Shown here piece by piece: positions 1-9,006 of a stretch of DNA of 64,000 bases (positions are counted from its first letter, which is position 1; each line of letters opens with the position of its first letter). The position numbers and the translations under genes are program-made. Source of the stretch: Leifsonia shinshuensis (GTDB taxonomy: Bacteria; Actinomycetota; Actinomycetes; Actinomycetales; Microbacteriaceae); NCBI RefSeq assembly GCF_014217625.1, contig NZ_CP043641.1:2604001-2668000 (forward strand), in the 5' to 3' direction. The notes below the pieces were generated by a model. The model did not search any database, was not told the origin of the DNA, and saw only the letters and a list, made by a program, of their open reading frames with translations.

Positions 1-576
1 GAGCGCCCAGACGACCAGGTCGAGCTCGTGGATCTCGTGCAGCAGCTCCCCGCCGCTGCGGCGCCGGTCGAGCTTCCACCAGTCCCCCGGATCGTCAGGC
101 AGGTGCACGACGCGTCTGCGGGCGCCGGCGGCCTCGATGATCTCGCCGAGGTCACCGCGGCGCGCCTGGGCGACCATCCGCCGCACACCGGGGAAGGACC
201 GCATGACGTGGCCGACGATCAGCCGGCCGCGGGCTCCGCGCGCGGCGGCGAGGATGGAGCCGACCGAGTCCTCGTCGATGCCGAGCGGCTTCTCGACGAA
301 GACGTGCTTGCCGGCGAGCAGTGCGGCGACCGCCGGCTCGGCGTGCAAGTGGTTGGGGGTGGCGACGACGACCAGGTCGACGGTGTCGTCGTCGACGAGC
401 TCGGTGAAGCTCACGTACGCCCGCGCACTGTGGGCCTCGGCGAGGCGCTGGGAGGCGTCCGCTACGGGGTCGGCCACCGCGACGACGTCGAAGGAGTCGT
501 GGCCGGCGCAGGCGCTGGCGATCATTGTTCCGAAGAAGCCGGCACCGACGACCCCGACCCGGATGGGGCTGCTCAC
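1..576 (-). CDS. Gfo/Idh/MocA-family oxidoreductase (partial, C-terminus outside window)
   Basis: NAD(P)-dependent sugar or cyclitol oxidoreductase. The minus strand from a GTG at 576 reads MSSPIRVGVVGAGFFG, a Rossmann GxGxxG start, followed by the family motif EKPLG at about residues 90-95. The GTG overlaps the stop of the upstream ABC ATPase gene (GTGA) and has a GGAGG 6 nt upstream, so it belongs to the transporter operon. The gene runs off the left edge. In this sialic-acid context it could be a NanOx/NanX-type enzyme acting on a modified sialic acid; that is inference from position only. Confidence 0.85.
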   Translation of the reverse strand, partial: MSSPIRVGVVGAGFFGTMIASACAGHDSFDVVAVADPVADASQRLAEAHSARAYVSFTELVDDDTVDLVVVATPNHLHAEPAVAALLAGKHVFVEKPLGIDEDSVGSILAAARGARGRLIVGHVMRSFPGVRRMVAQARRGDLGEIIEAAGARRRVVHLPDDPGDWWKLDRRRSGGELLHEIHELDLVVWAL

Positions 577-1577
577 GCGGCGCCTCCGATCGCCGCTTCT
601 TCCACCGCTCCGACCGGGTGGTAGCAGCGGGCGGTGTGCAGCGGGACGGTCTGGAACCGCGTCAGCGGAGGCATCTCGGTCGCGCACTGCGCCGTCGCTT
701 TCCAGCAGCGGGTGCGGAACGGGCATCCCGACGGCGGATGCACCGCCGACGGGACCGGCCCCTCCAACGTGATCGGCTCGACGTCCTCGACCAGGCTCGG
801 CGTCGCGGACAGCAGCGCCTCCGTGTACGGGTGCCGCACCTCGCCGGGCACCGCCGCCGCAGGAGCGACCTCCACGATGCGGCCGAGATACATGGTGACG
901 ATCCGGTCGCTCATCCTGCGCACGGTCTGGATATCGTGCGAGATGAAGATCATGGCGAGATCGAATTCCGCCTTGAGCTCCAGCAGCAGATTGAGGATCT
1001 GCGCGCGGACGGAGACGTCGAGAGCGCTGGTCGGCTCGTCCGCGACCAGCACCGAGGGTTGGAGAGCGAGCGCCCGGGCGATGGCGACGCGCTGTCGCTG
1101 GCCTCCGGAGAGCTGAGCGGGAAGGGCGTCGGCCGCGCTGGAGGGGAGGCCGACGAGGTCCATCAGCTCCGCGACCCGCGCAGTGCGCTGCTTCGCGTCG
1201 CCGATGCCGTGAACGGTCAGCGGATCGCGCAGGATGCTCCTGACCGGCATACGGCGGTTGAGCGCGGTGGACGGGTCCTGGAACACCATGCCGACGTTCC
1301 GGCCGAACTTCGTGCGCCGGGCCGACGTGGACATCGTCCAGAGCGACTCGCCGTGGAAGAGCACCTCGCCGGAGGTCGGCTGCTGCAGCCCCACGATCGC
1401 CTTGGCCAGTGTGGATTTGCCGCAGCCGGACTCCCCCACGATCCCGACCGTCTCGCCCGCGCTCACAGCGAGGTCGGCGCCGGTCAGCGCGTAGACGGTG
1501 TCCTTGGCGAAGAGCTTCTCGCCGTTGATGCGGTGCTGCACGTGCACGTCGCGCAGTTCGAGGATCGGCTCACTCAT
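573..1577 (-). CDS. Dpp/Opp-type ABC transporter ATP-binding protein (OppF/DppF-like)
   Basis: Second ATPase of a peptide/nickel-type ABC importer, 334 aa. Visible motifs are Walker A GESGCGKST, signature LSGGQRQRVAIARAL, Walker B LVADEPTSALD, and the C-terminal oligopeptide-type extension with GCPFRTRC and a conserved Cys near the end (CYHP). The start is ATG 1577, 7 nt after AAAGGAGG; a longer upstream reading frame is antisense-like. It overlaps the permease-ATPase gene upstream by 4 nt. With the adjacent nan genes it probably energises sialic-acid uptake, as in the Sat/SiaEFGI type of transporter. Confidence 0.9.
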   Translation of the reverse strand: MSEPILELRDVHVQHRINGEKLFAKDTVYALTGADLAVSAGETVGIVGESGCGKSTLAKAIVGLQQPTSGEVLFHGESLWTMSTSARRTKFGRNVGMVFQDPSTALNRRMPVRSILRDPLTVHGIGDAKQRTARVAELMDLVGLPSSAADALPAQLSGGQRQRVAIARALALQPSVLVADEPTSALDVSVRAQILNLLLELKAEFDLAMIFISHDIQTVRRMSDRIVTMYLGRIVEVAPAAAVPGEVRHPYTEALLSATPSLVEDVEPITLEGPVPSAVHPPSGCPFRTRCWKATAQCATEMPPLTRFQTVPLHTARCYHPVGAVEEAAIGGAA

Positions 1578-3538
1578 GCCGGCACCTCCTTTCGTTCGAG
1601 CTGTCCGACCTCCCGGGCCGGATGGTGGCACGCCACCTCGTGGACGAGCACTGGCCCCTCGAGCTGAGGGTCCTCGCGCCGGCAGATCGCCGTCGCGGCC
1701 GGGCACCTGTCCGAGAACCGGCAGCCGGCGGGGAATGCGGCCGGCGACGGCACGACACCCTTGATCTGCGTCAGCTCGGCGTCGCCCGACTCCAGCGAGA
1801 GAACGGCCGAGAGCAGACCGCGCGTGTAGTGGTGGGCCGGCGCCCCCACGACCTCGTGGATCTCACCGGTCTCGGCGACCTGGCCGCCGTACATGACGAC
1901 GACGCGGTCCACGATGTCTGAGACGAGGGCGAGGTCGTGCGAAACGAGGATGAGCGCGAAGCCCAGCTCTTCCTTCAGCCGGAGCAGGAGCTTCATCACC
2001 TGCGCCTGGACCGTCACATCGAGTGCCGTGGTGGGCTCGTCGGCCACGATCAGCTGGGGATCGCGGGAGAGCGCCATCGCGATGAGCACGCGCTGCCGCT
2101 GGCCGCCGGAGAGCTCGTGCGGGTAGGCCTTCAGAGTGCGGCCCGGGTCCAGGTTGACCAGCTCCAGCAGCTCCGCGGGCGTCCGGTGGCCGCCGCGGCG
2201 GGTCAGTTGGGTGAGCTGCTGTTTTATGGTCATCGCCGGGTTGAGCGAGCTGAGGGCGTCCTGGTAGATCATCGACATCCCGCGACCCATGAGCGCCCGG
2301 CGGTCGCGCGGCTTCATGCCGATGAGCTCCCGGCCGTCGAAGCGGATGCTTCCGCCGACCAGGGCGCCGCGCGGCTCCAGCCCCATGACCGCCAGGCTGG
2401 TGAGCGACTTGCCACAGCCGGACTCTCCGATCAGACCGAGGACCTCGCCGGGCCGCACGTCGAAGGAGACGCCGTCGACGACGTTCACTCCGTTGTGCCG
2501 GTCGGCGAACGAGATCGTGAGCCCGTCGACCGAGAGCACGGGGGCGATGTCGGGGATGGGTCTGACCCGGCGGCGGATCCGCTCCCCCGCCTGTCGCAGG
2601 CCGGTGATCTCGGCCACGGCGTGCTCGCCGCGGTCGACGTCCTCCGCCTCCGCCGTCACGGCCTGTGCGGCGGCCTTCGACGCCTTCGCCGACGGGGCGG
2701 CGATCGCGTCGGTGAGTCCCTCCGCGAGGATGTTCAGGCACAGGACGGTTGCGAAGATCACGAGGCCGGGGAAGAGCGTCGCCCACCAGCCTCCGGTCAG
2801 CAGCAGGTTCTTGCCGTCCGCGATGACGCTTCCCCACGAGGGGTTCGGCGGCTGGACGCCGGCGCCGATGAACGACAACGACGCCTCGAAGACGATGGCG
2901 TCGGCAACCATCACGGTGGAGAACACGAGGATGGGCGCGGCGATGTTGACCGCGACGTGCCGGGTTACGAGGAAGAAGCGCTTGGCGCCGATGATGCGCT
3001 CCGCCGCGATGTAGTCCTCGCCGTACTGCGACTGGACGTTGGCGCGCACGATCCGGGCGATGGACGGCATGTAGAGGAAGCCGATGGCCAGGATGAGGAC
3101 GAAGACGTCCCGGCCGAAGACCGCGACCAGGACGGCGGCCAGGGCGATGCCGGGGAACGCCATGATGACGTCCAGTACGCGCATGATCGTCTCGTCGACG
3201 CCGCGGCGGCTTGTCGCCGCGAAGGCTCCGACGACCGCGCCGGCGATGAGGGCGAGGGCCGTCGCGCCGAGGCCGATCGCGAGTGACCAGCGACCGCCGT
3301 AGAGGAGTCGGCTGAAGATGTCGCGGCCCTGGCTGTCGAGCCCGAAGATGTGCGCGGCGCTCGGCGCCTTGTCGGCGGCGACGGACTGCATGTTCGGGTC
3401 GTACGGAGTGAGCAGCGGTGCGAGGATCACGGCCAGCACGATCACGGCCAGCACCGCGATGGCGATCCAGGCGCCGAGGGTGAGCCGGCCGAAGCGGAGG
3501 CCGGGCCGGGAGAGTCGTTCGGAGAGTTTGGTACGCAT
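1574..3538 (-). CDS. ABC transporter permease-ATPase fusion (DppC-DppD type)
   Basis: A single 654-aa polypeptide. Residues about 1-300 form a DppC-like inner-membrane permease (six helices, the EAA-type loop AAERIIGAKR). After a charged linker (about 300-345), residues 345-654 form an ATPase with Walker A GESGCGKS, signature LSGGQRQRV and Walker B IVADEPTTALD. ATG 3538 overlaps the stop of the upstream permease (TGATG). Permease-ATPase fusions of this kind are known in actinobacterial Dpp-like importers; the corynebacterial sialic-acid importer is reported to have a comparable arrangement. The fusion is in frame and looks intact. Confidence 0.9.
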   Translation of the reverse strand: MRTKLSERLSRPGLRFGRLTLGAWIAIAVLAVIVLAVILAPLLTPYDPNMQSVAADKAPSAAHIFGLDSQGRDIFSRLLYGGRWSLAIGLGATALALIAGAVVGAFAATSRRGVDETIMRVLDVIMAFPGIALAAVLVAVFGRDVFVLILAIGFLYMPSIARIVRANVQSQYGEDYIAAERIIGAKRFFLVTRHVAVNIAAPILVFSTVMVADAIVFEASLSFIGAGVQPPNPSWGSVIADGKNLLLTGGWWATLFPGLVIFATVLCLNILAEGLTDAIAAPSAKASKAAAQAVTAEAEDVDRGEHAVAEITGLRQAGERIRRRVRPIPDIAPVLSVDGLTISFADRHNGVNVVDGVSFDVRPGEVLGLIGESGCGKSLTSLAVMGLEPRGALVGGSIRFDGRELIGMKPRDRRALMGRGMSMIYQDALSSLNPAMTIKQQLTQLTRRGGHRTPAELLELVNLDPGRTLKAYPHELSGGQRQRVLIAMALSRDPQLIVADEPTTALDVTVQAQVMKLLLRLKEELGFALILVSHDLALVSDIVDRVVVMYGGQVAETGEIHEVVGAPAHHYTRGLLSAVLSLESGDAELTQIKGVVPSPAAFPAGCRFSDRCPAATAICRREDPQLEGPVLVHEVACHHPAREVGQLERKEVPA

Positions 3539-4497
3539 CAGTGGCTCGTTCGCAGTCTCGGGTTGGCGAGCATGGACAGGATGTCGACGATCAGGTTGAT
3601 CACGACGAAGCCCAGGGCGATCGTGAGGACGACGCCCTGGACGATGGCGGGCTCGTTGTTCTTGACGGCCTCGATCATCAGCTGACCCATCCCTGGGAGG
3701 TTGAACATCTGCTCGATGACGACGGCGCCGCCGAGCAGGTAGCCGATCCGCAGCCCGAGCACGTTGAGCGGGTTGATGAGAGCGTTGCGCATCACGTTCC
3801 GCCCGACGACGACGAAGGGAGGGAGGCCGCCGCCGCGAGCGGTACGCACGTAGTCCCGGTCGAGCTCTTCCACCATCGACGTGCGCACGATGCGGGTCAT
3901 CTGGGCGGAGAGCGGCAGAGCGAGGGCCAGTGCCGGCAGCGTCATGGTCATGAGCCAGCCGTAGATCGAGTCGTTCGGGTTGACGTACCGGGACGAGGGG
4001 AAGATCGGGATGTTGATCGAGAACCACTGGACGAGGAGCAGCGCGACCCAGAAGGAGGGGGCGGCGACTCCGCCGAGGGTGAGGACGCGGATCGTCTGAT
4101 CCGGCCAGCGGTCCCGGAAGACGGCCGAGATCGTCCCGAGGGTGAACGAGATGACGATCGCGATGATGAGGCCGAGGAAGGTGAGCTGAAGCGTGAGCGG
4201 CAGCGCGGTCGCGATCATCGTCGTAACGTCCTGGCCCGTGGCGAGACTCTTGCCCAGATGCCCCGTGAGGATCATTCCGAGGAAGGCGAAGTACTTGAGG
4301 ATGAAAGGCTGGTCGAGTCCGTGCTCGTGCCGGAACTGCGCGAGCTGGTCCGGGCTCACCGGCGCATCGGCGAAGACCGCGACGGCGGGGTCGGTGGAGG
4401 AGAACTGCATCACGGTGAAGACGAACAGCACGATGCCCAGCAGCAGCGGGATCAGTGTCAGCAGTCGTCTGCCGATCATTCTGAGGACGACGGTCAC
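3538..4497 (-). CDS. ABC transporter permease (DppB type)
   Basis: 319-aa inner-membrane permease. The N-terminal helix (MIGRRLLTLIPLLLGIVLFVF) and QFRHEHGLDQP segment are typical of DppB/OppB, and the EAA loop reads YVRTARGGGLPPFVVV. About six membrane helices are visible. Its stop overlaps the start of the permease-ATPase fusion. It is separated from the binding-protein gene by 62 bp carrying a strong hairpin, so it may be expressed at a lower level than the binding protein. Confidence 0.9.
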   Translation of the reverse strand: MTVVLRMIGRRLLTLIPLLLGIVLFVFTVMQFSSTDPAVAVFADAPVSPDQLAQFRHEHGLDQPFILKYFAFLGMILTGHLGKSLATGQDVTTMIATALPLTLQLTFLGLIIAIVISFTLGTISAVFRDRWPDQTIRVLTLGGVAAPSFWVALLLVQWFSINIPIFPSSRYVNPNDSIYGWLMTMTLPALALALPLSAQMTRIVRTSMVEELDRDYVRTARGGGLPPFVVVGRNVMRNALINPLNVLGLRIGYLLGGAVVIEQMFNLPGMGQLMIEAVKNNEPAIVQGVVLTIALGFVVINLIVDILSMLANPRLRTSH

Positions 4498-4518
4498 GGT
4501 GGTTCCTATCGGGTAATG

Positions 4519-4552
4519 CCGGCCGGGGCGCTGTCAGGCGCACCCCGGCCGG
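4519..4552 (-). terminator. GC-rich hairpin between binding-protein and permease genes
   Basis: The arms CCGGCCGGGGCGC and GCGCACCCCGGCCGG pair across a 6-nt loop. No U-run follows. It lies just after the lipoprotein stop and before the permease start, the usual place for an attenuating or mRNA-stabilising hairpin that keeps the binding protein in excess. Confidence 0.6.
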
Positions 4553-4559
4553 CGGGTGC

Positions 4560-6176
4560 TCAGCCCTTCAGCTGCGCGTTCATCATGTAGACGCCGGGGA
4601 TGTTGAGCGCCTGCACGCCGCTCAGCTTCTTGGCGTCCCATGCGGAGAAGAGCTGCATGTGCATGACCGGGTAGATGACGCCCTGGTCCGCGATCATGTT
4701 GAGCGCCTTCTTCATGTCGGCGTCGGTGGTCTTCGCCGAGTCCGACTGCTCGGCGGCGGTGAGGACCTTGTCGAGCGCCGCGTACTCGGGTGTCTGACCC
4801 CACTTGTTCCAGAGCATGAAGGTGTTGGTGTTGGAGTAGAACCAGCGCACGTTGAGGTCCGCGTCCGTCCCGAACTGGTTGGGGTTGCCCGAGAACGTGA
4901 GCACATCGGCCGGATCACCCTGGGCCACCTTGGTGTTGAAGGTGGCGGTCTCCACGACGTCGAGGTTCGTCTTGACGCCGATGGCCTCCCAGTCCTGCTT
5001 GATCGCGTTCACGGCGACGGTGGTCCAGGAGATGTTCGTCGACAGCAGCGTCAGGCTGAGGTTGCTGACGCCGGCCTCCTGCAGCAGCTTCTTGGCCTCG
5101 GTCGGGTTGTAGTCGTACTGCGTGGCCGCCTTCGAGTAGTACGGGCTCGACTCCTGGAGGAAGCTCGTGGCCGGAGTGCCCTTGCCCGCGATCGAGACGT
5201 CGATCAGCTTCTTGGTGTCGATGGCCATCCGCAGCGCCTGGCGGACCCGCTTGTCGTTGAAGGGCGCCTTGCTGGTGTTGAAGGCCAGGCCCAGGAGGTT
5301 CATGCTGTCGGCGCCGTCCACCGTCAGTCCCTTGCCCTGCAGCGTGGCGATCGAGTCCTGCGGGATGTTGTCGGAGATCTGCACGCCGGAGACTCCGGAG
5401 GTCAGCAGGCTGGTGCGGGCGGCCGCGTCGACCGAGACATTCCACTGCATCGAGTCGATCTTCGGGTGCAGCGGACCGTTGTAGTCCTTGTTCAGCACGA
5501 ACGAGGTGAACGACGTCGGCTCGGTGGCCTTGATCTCGAACGGGCCGGAGCCGAGCTGGTTCTTCGCGTCGGCGTAGAAGGAGTCGGGCTGGCCGTCGAA
5601 GATGTGCTTCGGCATGATCTTGAGGATCGAGAAGCGGTCGATCGCATACGGGAACGCGTTCTTGAAGTCGAGCTTCACGGTGTGCGCGTCGACCTTAACA
5701 GCGTCCTTGAGCCAGCTCGAGAAGAAGGCCGTGGTGATCACGGGCTTCTGCGTGTCGAGCACCCGGTCGACGGAGAAGACGACATCGTCGGCGGTGACCG
5801 GCTTGCCGTCGCTCCACTTGGCCCCGGACCGGAGCTTGACCGTCCAGGTCAGCGCTTTGGTGTCCTTGGGCATGTCGGCGGCGAGCGCAGCGTAGGGCTT
5901 GCGGTCGACGGGCGAGGAATCCCAGAGCGCTTCGTAGATGTGGTTCTCAGCCGACATCGCGAACGCGGAGCCGGTGTTCAGCGGGTCCCAGGAGCTGTTG
6001 TTGTTGTAACCGACCGCGACCTCGACGTGGCCCTTCGCGGCGGCGCCGCCGACCGAGGTGCTCGACTGCGGACCGGAGCACGCCGCGACGAGCCCGACCG
6101 TCGCCACCGCGGCGACGAGCCCGGCGAGGCGTTTGAGCGTGCGTGCTCGGGAACCCGGCAACTTCGTTGTTTCCAC
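4560..6176 (-). CDS. Substrate-binding lipoprotein, family 5 (peptide/nickel/sialic-acid type)
   Basis: 538-aa extracellular solute-binding lipoprotein feeding the Dpp-type transporter downstream. The signal peptide has basic residues, a hydrophobic stretch LVAAVATVGLVAAC and a lipobox Cys at about residue 32. SBP family 5 features follow (KWSDGKPVTADDVVFS; VRQALRMAIDTKKL). I chose GTG 6176 because GAAAGGAA lies 5 nt upstream and the signal peptide then starts correctly; the longer upstream frame adds an unlikely 34-residue leader. The ligand is predicted from the neighbouring nan genes to be a sialic acid, not peptides. SatA is a precedent for this family binding sialic acid. Confidence 0.88.
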   Translation of the reverse strand: METTKLPGSRARTLKRLAGLVAAVATVGLVAACSGPQSSTSVGGAAAKGHVEVAVGYNNNSSWDPLNTGSAFAMSAENHIYEALWDSSPVDRKPYAALAADMPKDTKALTWTVKLRSGAKWSDGKPVTADDVVFSVDRVLDTQKPVITTAFFSSWLKDAVKVDAHTVKLDFKNAFPYAIDRFSILKIMPKHIFDGQPDSFYADAKNQLGSGPFEIKATEPTSFTSFVLNKDYNGPLHPKIDSMQWNVSVDAAARTSLLTSGVSGVQISDNIPQDSIATLQGKGLTVDGADSMNLLGLAFNTSKAPFNDKRVRQALRMAIDTKKLIDVSIAGKGTPATSFLQESSPYYSKAATQYDYNPTEAKKLLQEAGVSNLSLTLLSTNISWTTVAVNAIKQDWEAIGVKTNLDVVETATFNTKVAQGDPADVLTFSGNPNQFGTDADLNVRWFYSNTNTFMLWNKWGQTPEYAALDKVLTAAEQSDSAKTTDADMKKALNMIADQGVIYPVMHMQLFSAWDAKKLSGVQALNIPGVYMMNAQLKG

Positions 6177-6308
6177 TGCTGTTCCTTTCGGGAATGTGCT
6201 GGAGGAGAAGAAGGACCCACATAGGACGTCCCACCTCTTGGAAACAAGACCGTAGATCACCTCCGACCACTTCGTCAATAGCGATTTCCGACGGAGCGAT
6301 CGGGCCCA

Positions 6309-6337
6309 TTGACGCGCCCCGCCAGCTTTGCAATACT
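6309..6337 (+). promoter_or_regulatory. Putative sigma-70-like promoter for the nan gene cluster
   Basis: TTGACG (-35, 6309-6314) and AATACT (-10, 6332-6337) are separated by 17 bp, about 55 bp upstream of the first GTG. It lies in the 215-bp region between the divergent transporter and catabolic operons. Confidence 0.5.
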
Positions 6338-6355
6338 CTCATGGCATCAAGACAT

Positions 6356-6377
6356 CCCACGTCCTATCACCCGTGGG
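6356..6377. promoter_or_regulatory. Inverted repeat CCCACG-N10-CGTGGG upstream of nanA-like gene
   Basis: A 6-bp-arm inverted repeat lies between the predicted promoter and the ribosome binding site. It could be an operator or a leader hairpin. No local regulator gene is seen in the window to assign to it. Confidence 0.4.
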
Positions 6378-6391
6378 TTCAAAGGAGAATC

Positions 6392-7357
6392 GTGACGAAC
6401 GCCGCCATCGCACCGCACCCCGTAGCGGGCCCGGACACCGACACCACCCGCTTCCGCGGGATCATCCCCCCGGTGATCACACCGCGCACCGAGAACGGGC
6501 TGATCGACCGGGAGTCGCTGCAGCGCGTGACATCGCACCTCCTCGACGGCGGCGTCGACGGGCTCTTCATCCTCGGGTCGTCCGGCGAGGTCCCCTACCT
6601 GACGAACGAAGAGCGCGACCTGGTCGCCACCACCGTCATCGAGGCGAGCGATGGCCGCGTGCCCGTCCTGGCCGGGGCCAACGAGCAGACCACCGCGCGG
6701 GTCGTAGCGGAAGCTCAGCGCCTTTCCGACTTGGGTGTCGACGCGCTTGTGGTGACGGCGCCGTTCTATGCGCTGTCCAACCAGTCGGAGGTCGGCCAGC
6801 ACTTCCGGACGGTCCGGGAGCGCGTCGACCTCCCGCTCTTCGCCTACGACGTCCCGGTGCGCACGCACGCCAAGCTCGGCCTAGACGTGCTCCGCGAACT
6901 CGCCGAGGACGGTGTGCTCGCCGGGGTGAAGGACTCCTCCGGCGACGATGTCTCCTTCCGCCTGCTCGCGCTCGCAACCGAGCACCTGCCGGCGTTCCGG
7001 ATGTTCACCGGCCACGAAGTCGTGGTCGACGGCGCTCTGCTCGGCGGGGCGCACGGCGCGGTTCCGGGTCTCGCGAACGTCGACCCCGCCGGGTACAGCA
7101 GGCTGTACGCGGCCGCCGCCGATGGCGACTGGGCCGCGGCCCGCCGCGAGCAGGACCGCCTCGCCCGTCTGTTCGGCATCGTGGAGGTCACCGAGGCCGG
7201 TATCTCGGCGGGAGCGGCCGGGCTCGGCGCGTTCAAGACCGCGCTCCAGCTGCTGGGGGTCATCGCGAGCAACCGGATGAGCGAGCCCATGCGGTCGCTC
7301 GGCGCCGCCGAGACGTCGCGCATCCGCGGCCTCCTCGAAGCGTCGGGACTCCTGTGA
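6392..7357 (+). CDS. nanA: N-acetylneuraminate lyase-like protein (DapA/NanA family)
   Basis: 321-aa class I aldolase of the DHDPS/NAL family, predicted to cleave sialic acid to N-acetylmannosamine and pyruvate. Visible family residues are GSSGE (62-66), catalytic Tyr152 in YDVP, and Schiff-base Lys180 in AGVKDSSGD. Start GTG 6392 has AAAGGAG just upstream. It is the first gene of a tight plus-strand set with a ROK kinase, NanE and NagB. Sequence alone cannot exclude another 2-keto-acid aldolase; the neighbours make the lyase call likely. Confidence 0.82.
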   Translation: MTNAAIAPHPVAGPDTDTTRFRGIIPPVITPRTENGLIDRESLQRVTSHLLDGGVDGLFILGSSGEVPYLTNEERDLVATTVIEASDGRVPVLAGANEQTTARVVAEAQRLSDLGVDALVVTAPFYALSNQSEVGQHFRTVRERVDLPLFAYDVPVRTHAKLGLDVLRELAEDGVLAGVKDSSGDDVSFRLLALATEHLPAFRMFTGHEVVVDGALLGGAHGAVPGLANVDPAGYSRLYAAAADGDWAAARREQDRLARLFGIVEVTEAGISAGAAGLGAFKTALQLLGVIASNRMSEPMRSLGAAETSRIRGLLEASGLL

Positions 7358-7399
7358 CCGGGTGGCCGCCCGGATCCGCCACGGCCTGCGGGGAGCCCG

Positions 7400-8329
7400 G
7401 TGCCGCACTCGACTGATGCCCGGCTCGCCGTGGGCGTCGACCTCGGGGGCACCAAGATCGACGCACGCCTGCTCGACGCGTCCGGTGGCGTCCTCGCGCA
7501 CGCGCGATCGGCCACGCCGCCCGCCGGAGGCCAGGCCGTCGTCGCCGAGATCGCGGCACTGGTCGCCGCCGTGACCGAAGACCGCGATCCGGCAGAGCTG
7601 GCGGGCGTCGGGATCGGCGCGGCCGGGATCATCGAGCCGGCTACCGGGGACGTCCTCGACGCGACCGACGCCATCGCAGACTGGAAGGGGGTTCACCTCG
7701 CCGCCGGCGTCGCCGAACTGACCGGACTGCACGTGCGGGCGATCAACGATGTGCACGCCCACGCACTGGGTGAATCCGTGCTGGCCGGACTCCCCCGCGG
7801 TGCGTCACTCCTCCTGATCGCGGTGGGCACAGGCGTCGGGGGCGCGTTCATCCGCGACGGCGAGGTGGTCGCCGGGGCCCACGGAGCCGCCGGTCACTTC
7901 GGCCATATCGCCTCTCCGCACGCCATCGGGCTGCCATGCTCGTGCGGCGGTCGCGGGCACGCCGAGGCGAGCGGGTCGGGTCCGGCGATCCTCGCGACCT
8001 ATCGGAGGCTCGGCGGCTCCGCGTCCGATGCGATAGAGGTCTCGGCGCGCGCGGCGGATGGCGACGAAAGCGCTCGAGCAGCGATCGATCTTTCCGCCAC
8101 CACCGTCGGGTCCGTCGTCGGCGGTCTCGTCAACGGTCTGGACCCCGACCTGGTGGTCGTCAGCGGGGGCGTGCCACGCATCCCGGGCTGGTGGCAGACG
8201 TTCGAGGCTGCCGCGCGGCAGGAAGCCCTCCCGCTGCTCGCGTCCGTCGCGCTCCGGCCCAGCGCCGGCGACTCTGCCGCATGCCTCGGCGCCGCGAGCC
8301 TCGTCCGTGAAAAGGAGTACACCCCATGA
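7400..8329 (+). CDS. nanK: ROK-family sugar kinase, N-acetylmannosamine kinase-like
   Basis: 309-aa ROK kinase predicted to phosphorylate ManNAc at C6. ATP-binding motif DLGGTK is near residue 14 and GTGVGGAF near 140. The ROK zinc motif is CSCGGRGHAE: the third Cys of the usual CxCGxxGCxE is His. GTG 7400 follows GGGGAG. The stop overlaps the nanE start by 4 nt, so the two are translationally coupled. Function is inferred from the nan context. Confidence 0.82.
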   Translation: MPHSTDARLAVGVDLGGTKIDARLLDASGGVLAHARSATPPAGGQAVVAEIAALVAAVTEDRDPAELAGVGIGAAGIIEPATGDVLDATDAIADWKGVHLAAGVAELTGLHVRAINDVHAHALGESVLAGLPRGASLLLIAVGTGVGGAFIRDGEVVAGAHGAAGHFGHIASPHAIGLPCSCGGRGHAEASGSGPAILATYRRLGGSASDAIEVSARAADGDESARAAIDLSATTVGSVVGGLVNGLDPDLVVVSGGVPRIPGWWQTFEAAARQEALPLLASVALRPSAGDSAACLGAASLVREKEYTP

Positions 8330-9006
8330 CCGACTTCTTCGACGCTGTCGCCGGGCGGCTGATCGTCTCCGCTCAGGCGTATCCTGGCGAGCCCATGCGC
8401 GATCCCCGGACCATGGTCGCCGTTGCGGAGTCCGCGGTGCGCGGCGGTGCCGCTGCCATTCGGTTGCAGGGCCTGGACGACATCCGGCTCGGCGCCGAGA
8501 CCCTCGATGTCCCGGTCATCGGGTTGTGGAAGGACGGCAAGGACGGCGTCTTCATCACGCCGACTTTGGAGCATGCGGTGGCCGTCGCCGCGGCGGGCGC
8601 GGACGTGGTCGCGCTCGACGGCACACGACGGGAGCGGCCGGACGGCCGCACCCTGGCTGAGGTCGTGAAGGCGCTGCGGAACGAGACCGACGCGCTCGTC
8701 ATGGCCGACTGCGGAAGCGCCGAGGATGCGATCGCCGCCACCGAGGCGGGCGCCGACATCATCGGGACGACCCTCGCCGGTTACACCGGGGAGCGCCCGC
8801 GCGGCGAGGGACCCGACCTCGACCTCATCGCCGAGCTCCGCGCGCTCGCGCTCGGCCGGTTCCTCGTGGCCGAGGGCCGCATCCACACTCCGGAGCACGC
8901 GCGGCAGGCGCTGGAGGCCGGGGCCGACTCCGTCGTGGTCGGCACCGCGATCACCCACCCGCAGACCATCACCTCCTGGTTCGCGCGCGCGGTCGAGGCG
9001 CGATGA
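8326..9006 (+). CDS. nanE: N-acetylmannosamine-6-phosphate 2-epimerase
   Basis: 226-aa TIM-barrel epimerase converting ManNAc-6-P to GlcNAc-6-P. NanE hallmarks are Lys69 in GLWKDGKDGVFITPT, ALDGTRRERPDGRT, MADCGSAEDA and the C-terminal AEGRIHTPEHA with VVVGTAITHP. The length is typical. Start and stop overlap both neighbours by 4 nt (ATGA). This is the most specific sialic-acid marker in the locus. Confidence 0.93.
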   Translation: MTDFFDAVAGRLIVSAQAYPGEPMRDPRTMVAVAESAVRGGAAAIRLQGLDDIRLGAETLDVPVIGLWKDGKDGVFITPTLEHAVAVAAAGADVVALDGTRRERPDGRTLAEVVKALRNETDALVMADCGSAEDAIAATEAGADIIGTTLAGYTGERPRGEGPDLDLIAELRALALGRFLVAEGRIHTPEHARQALEAGADSVVVGTAITHPQTITSWFARAVEAR

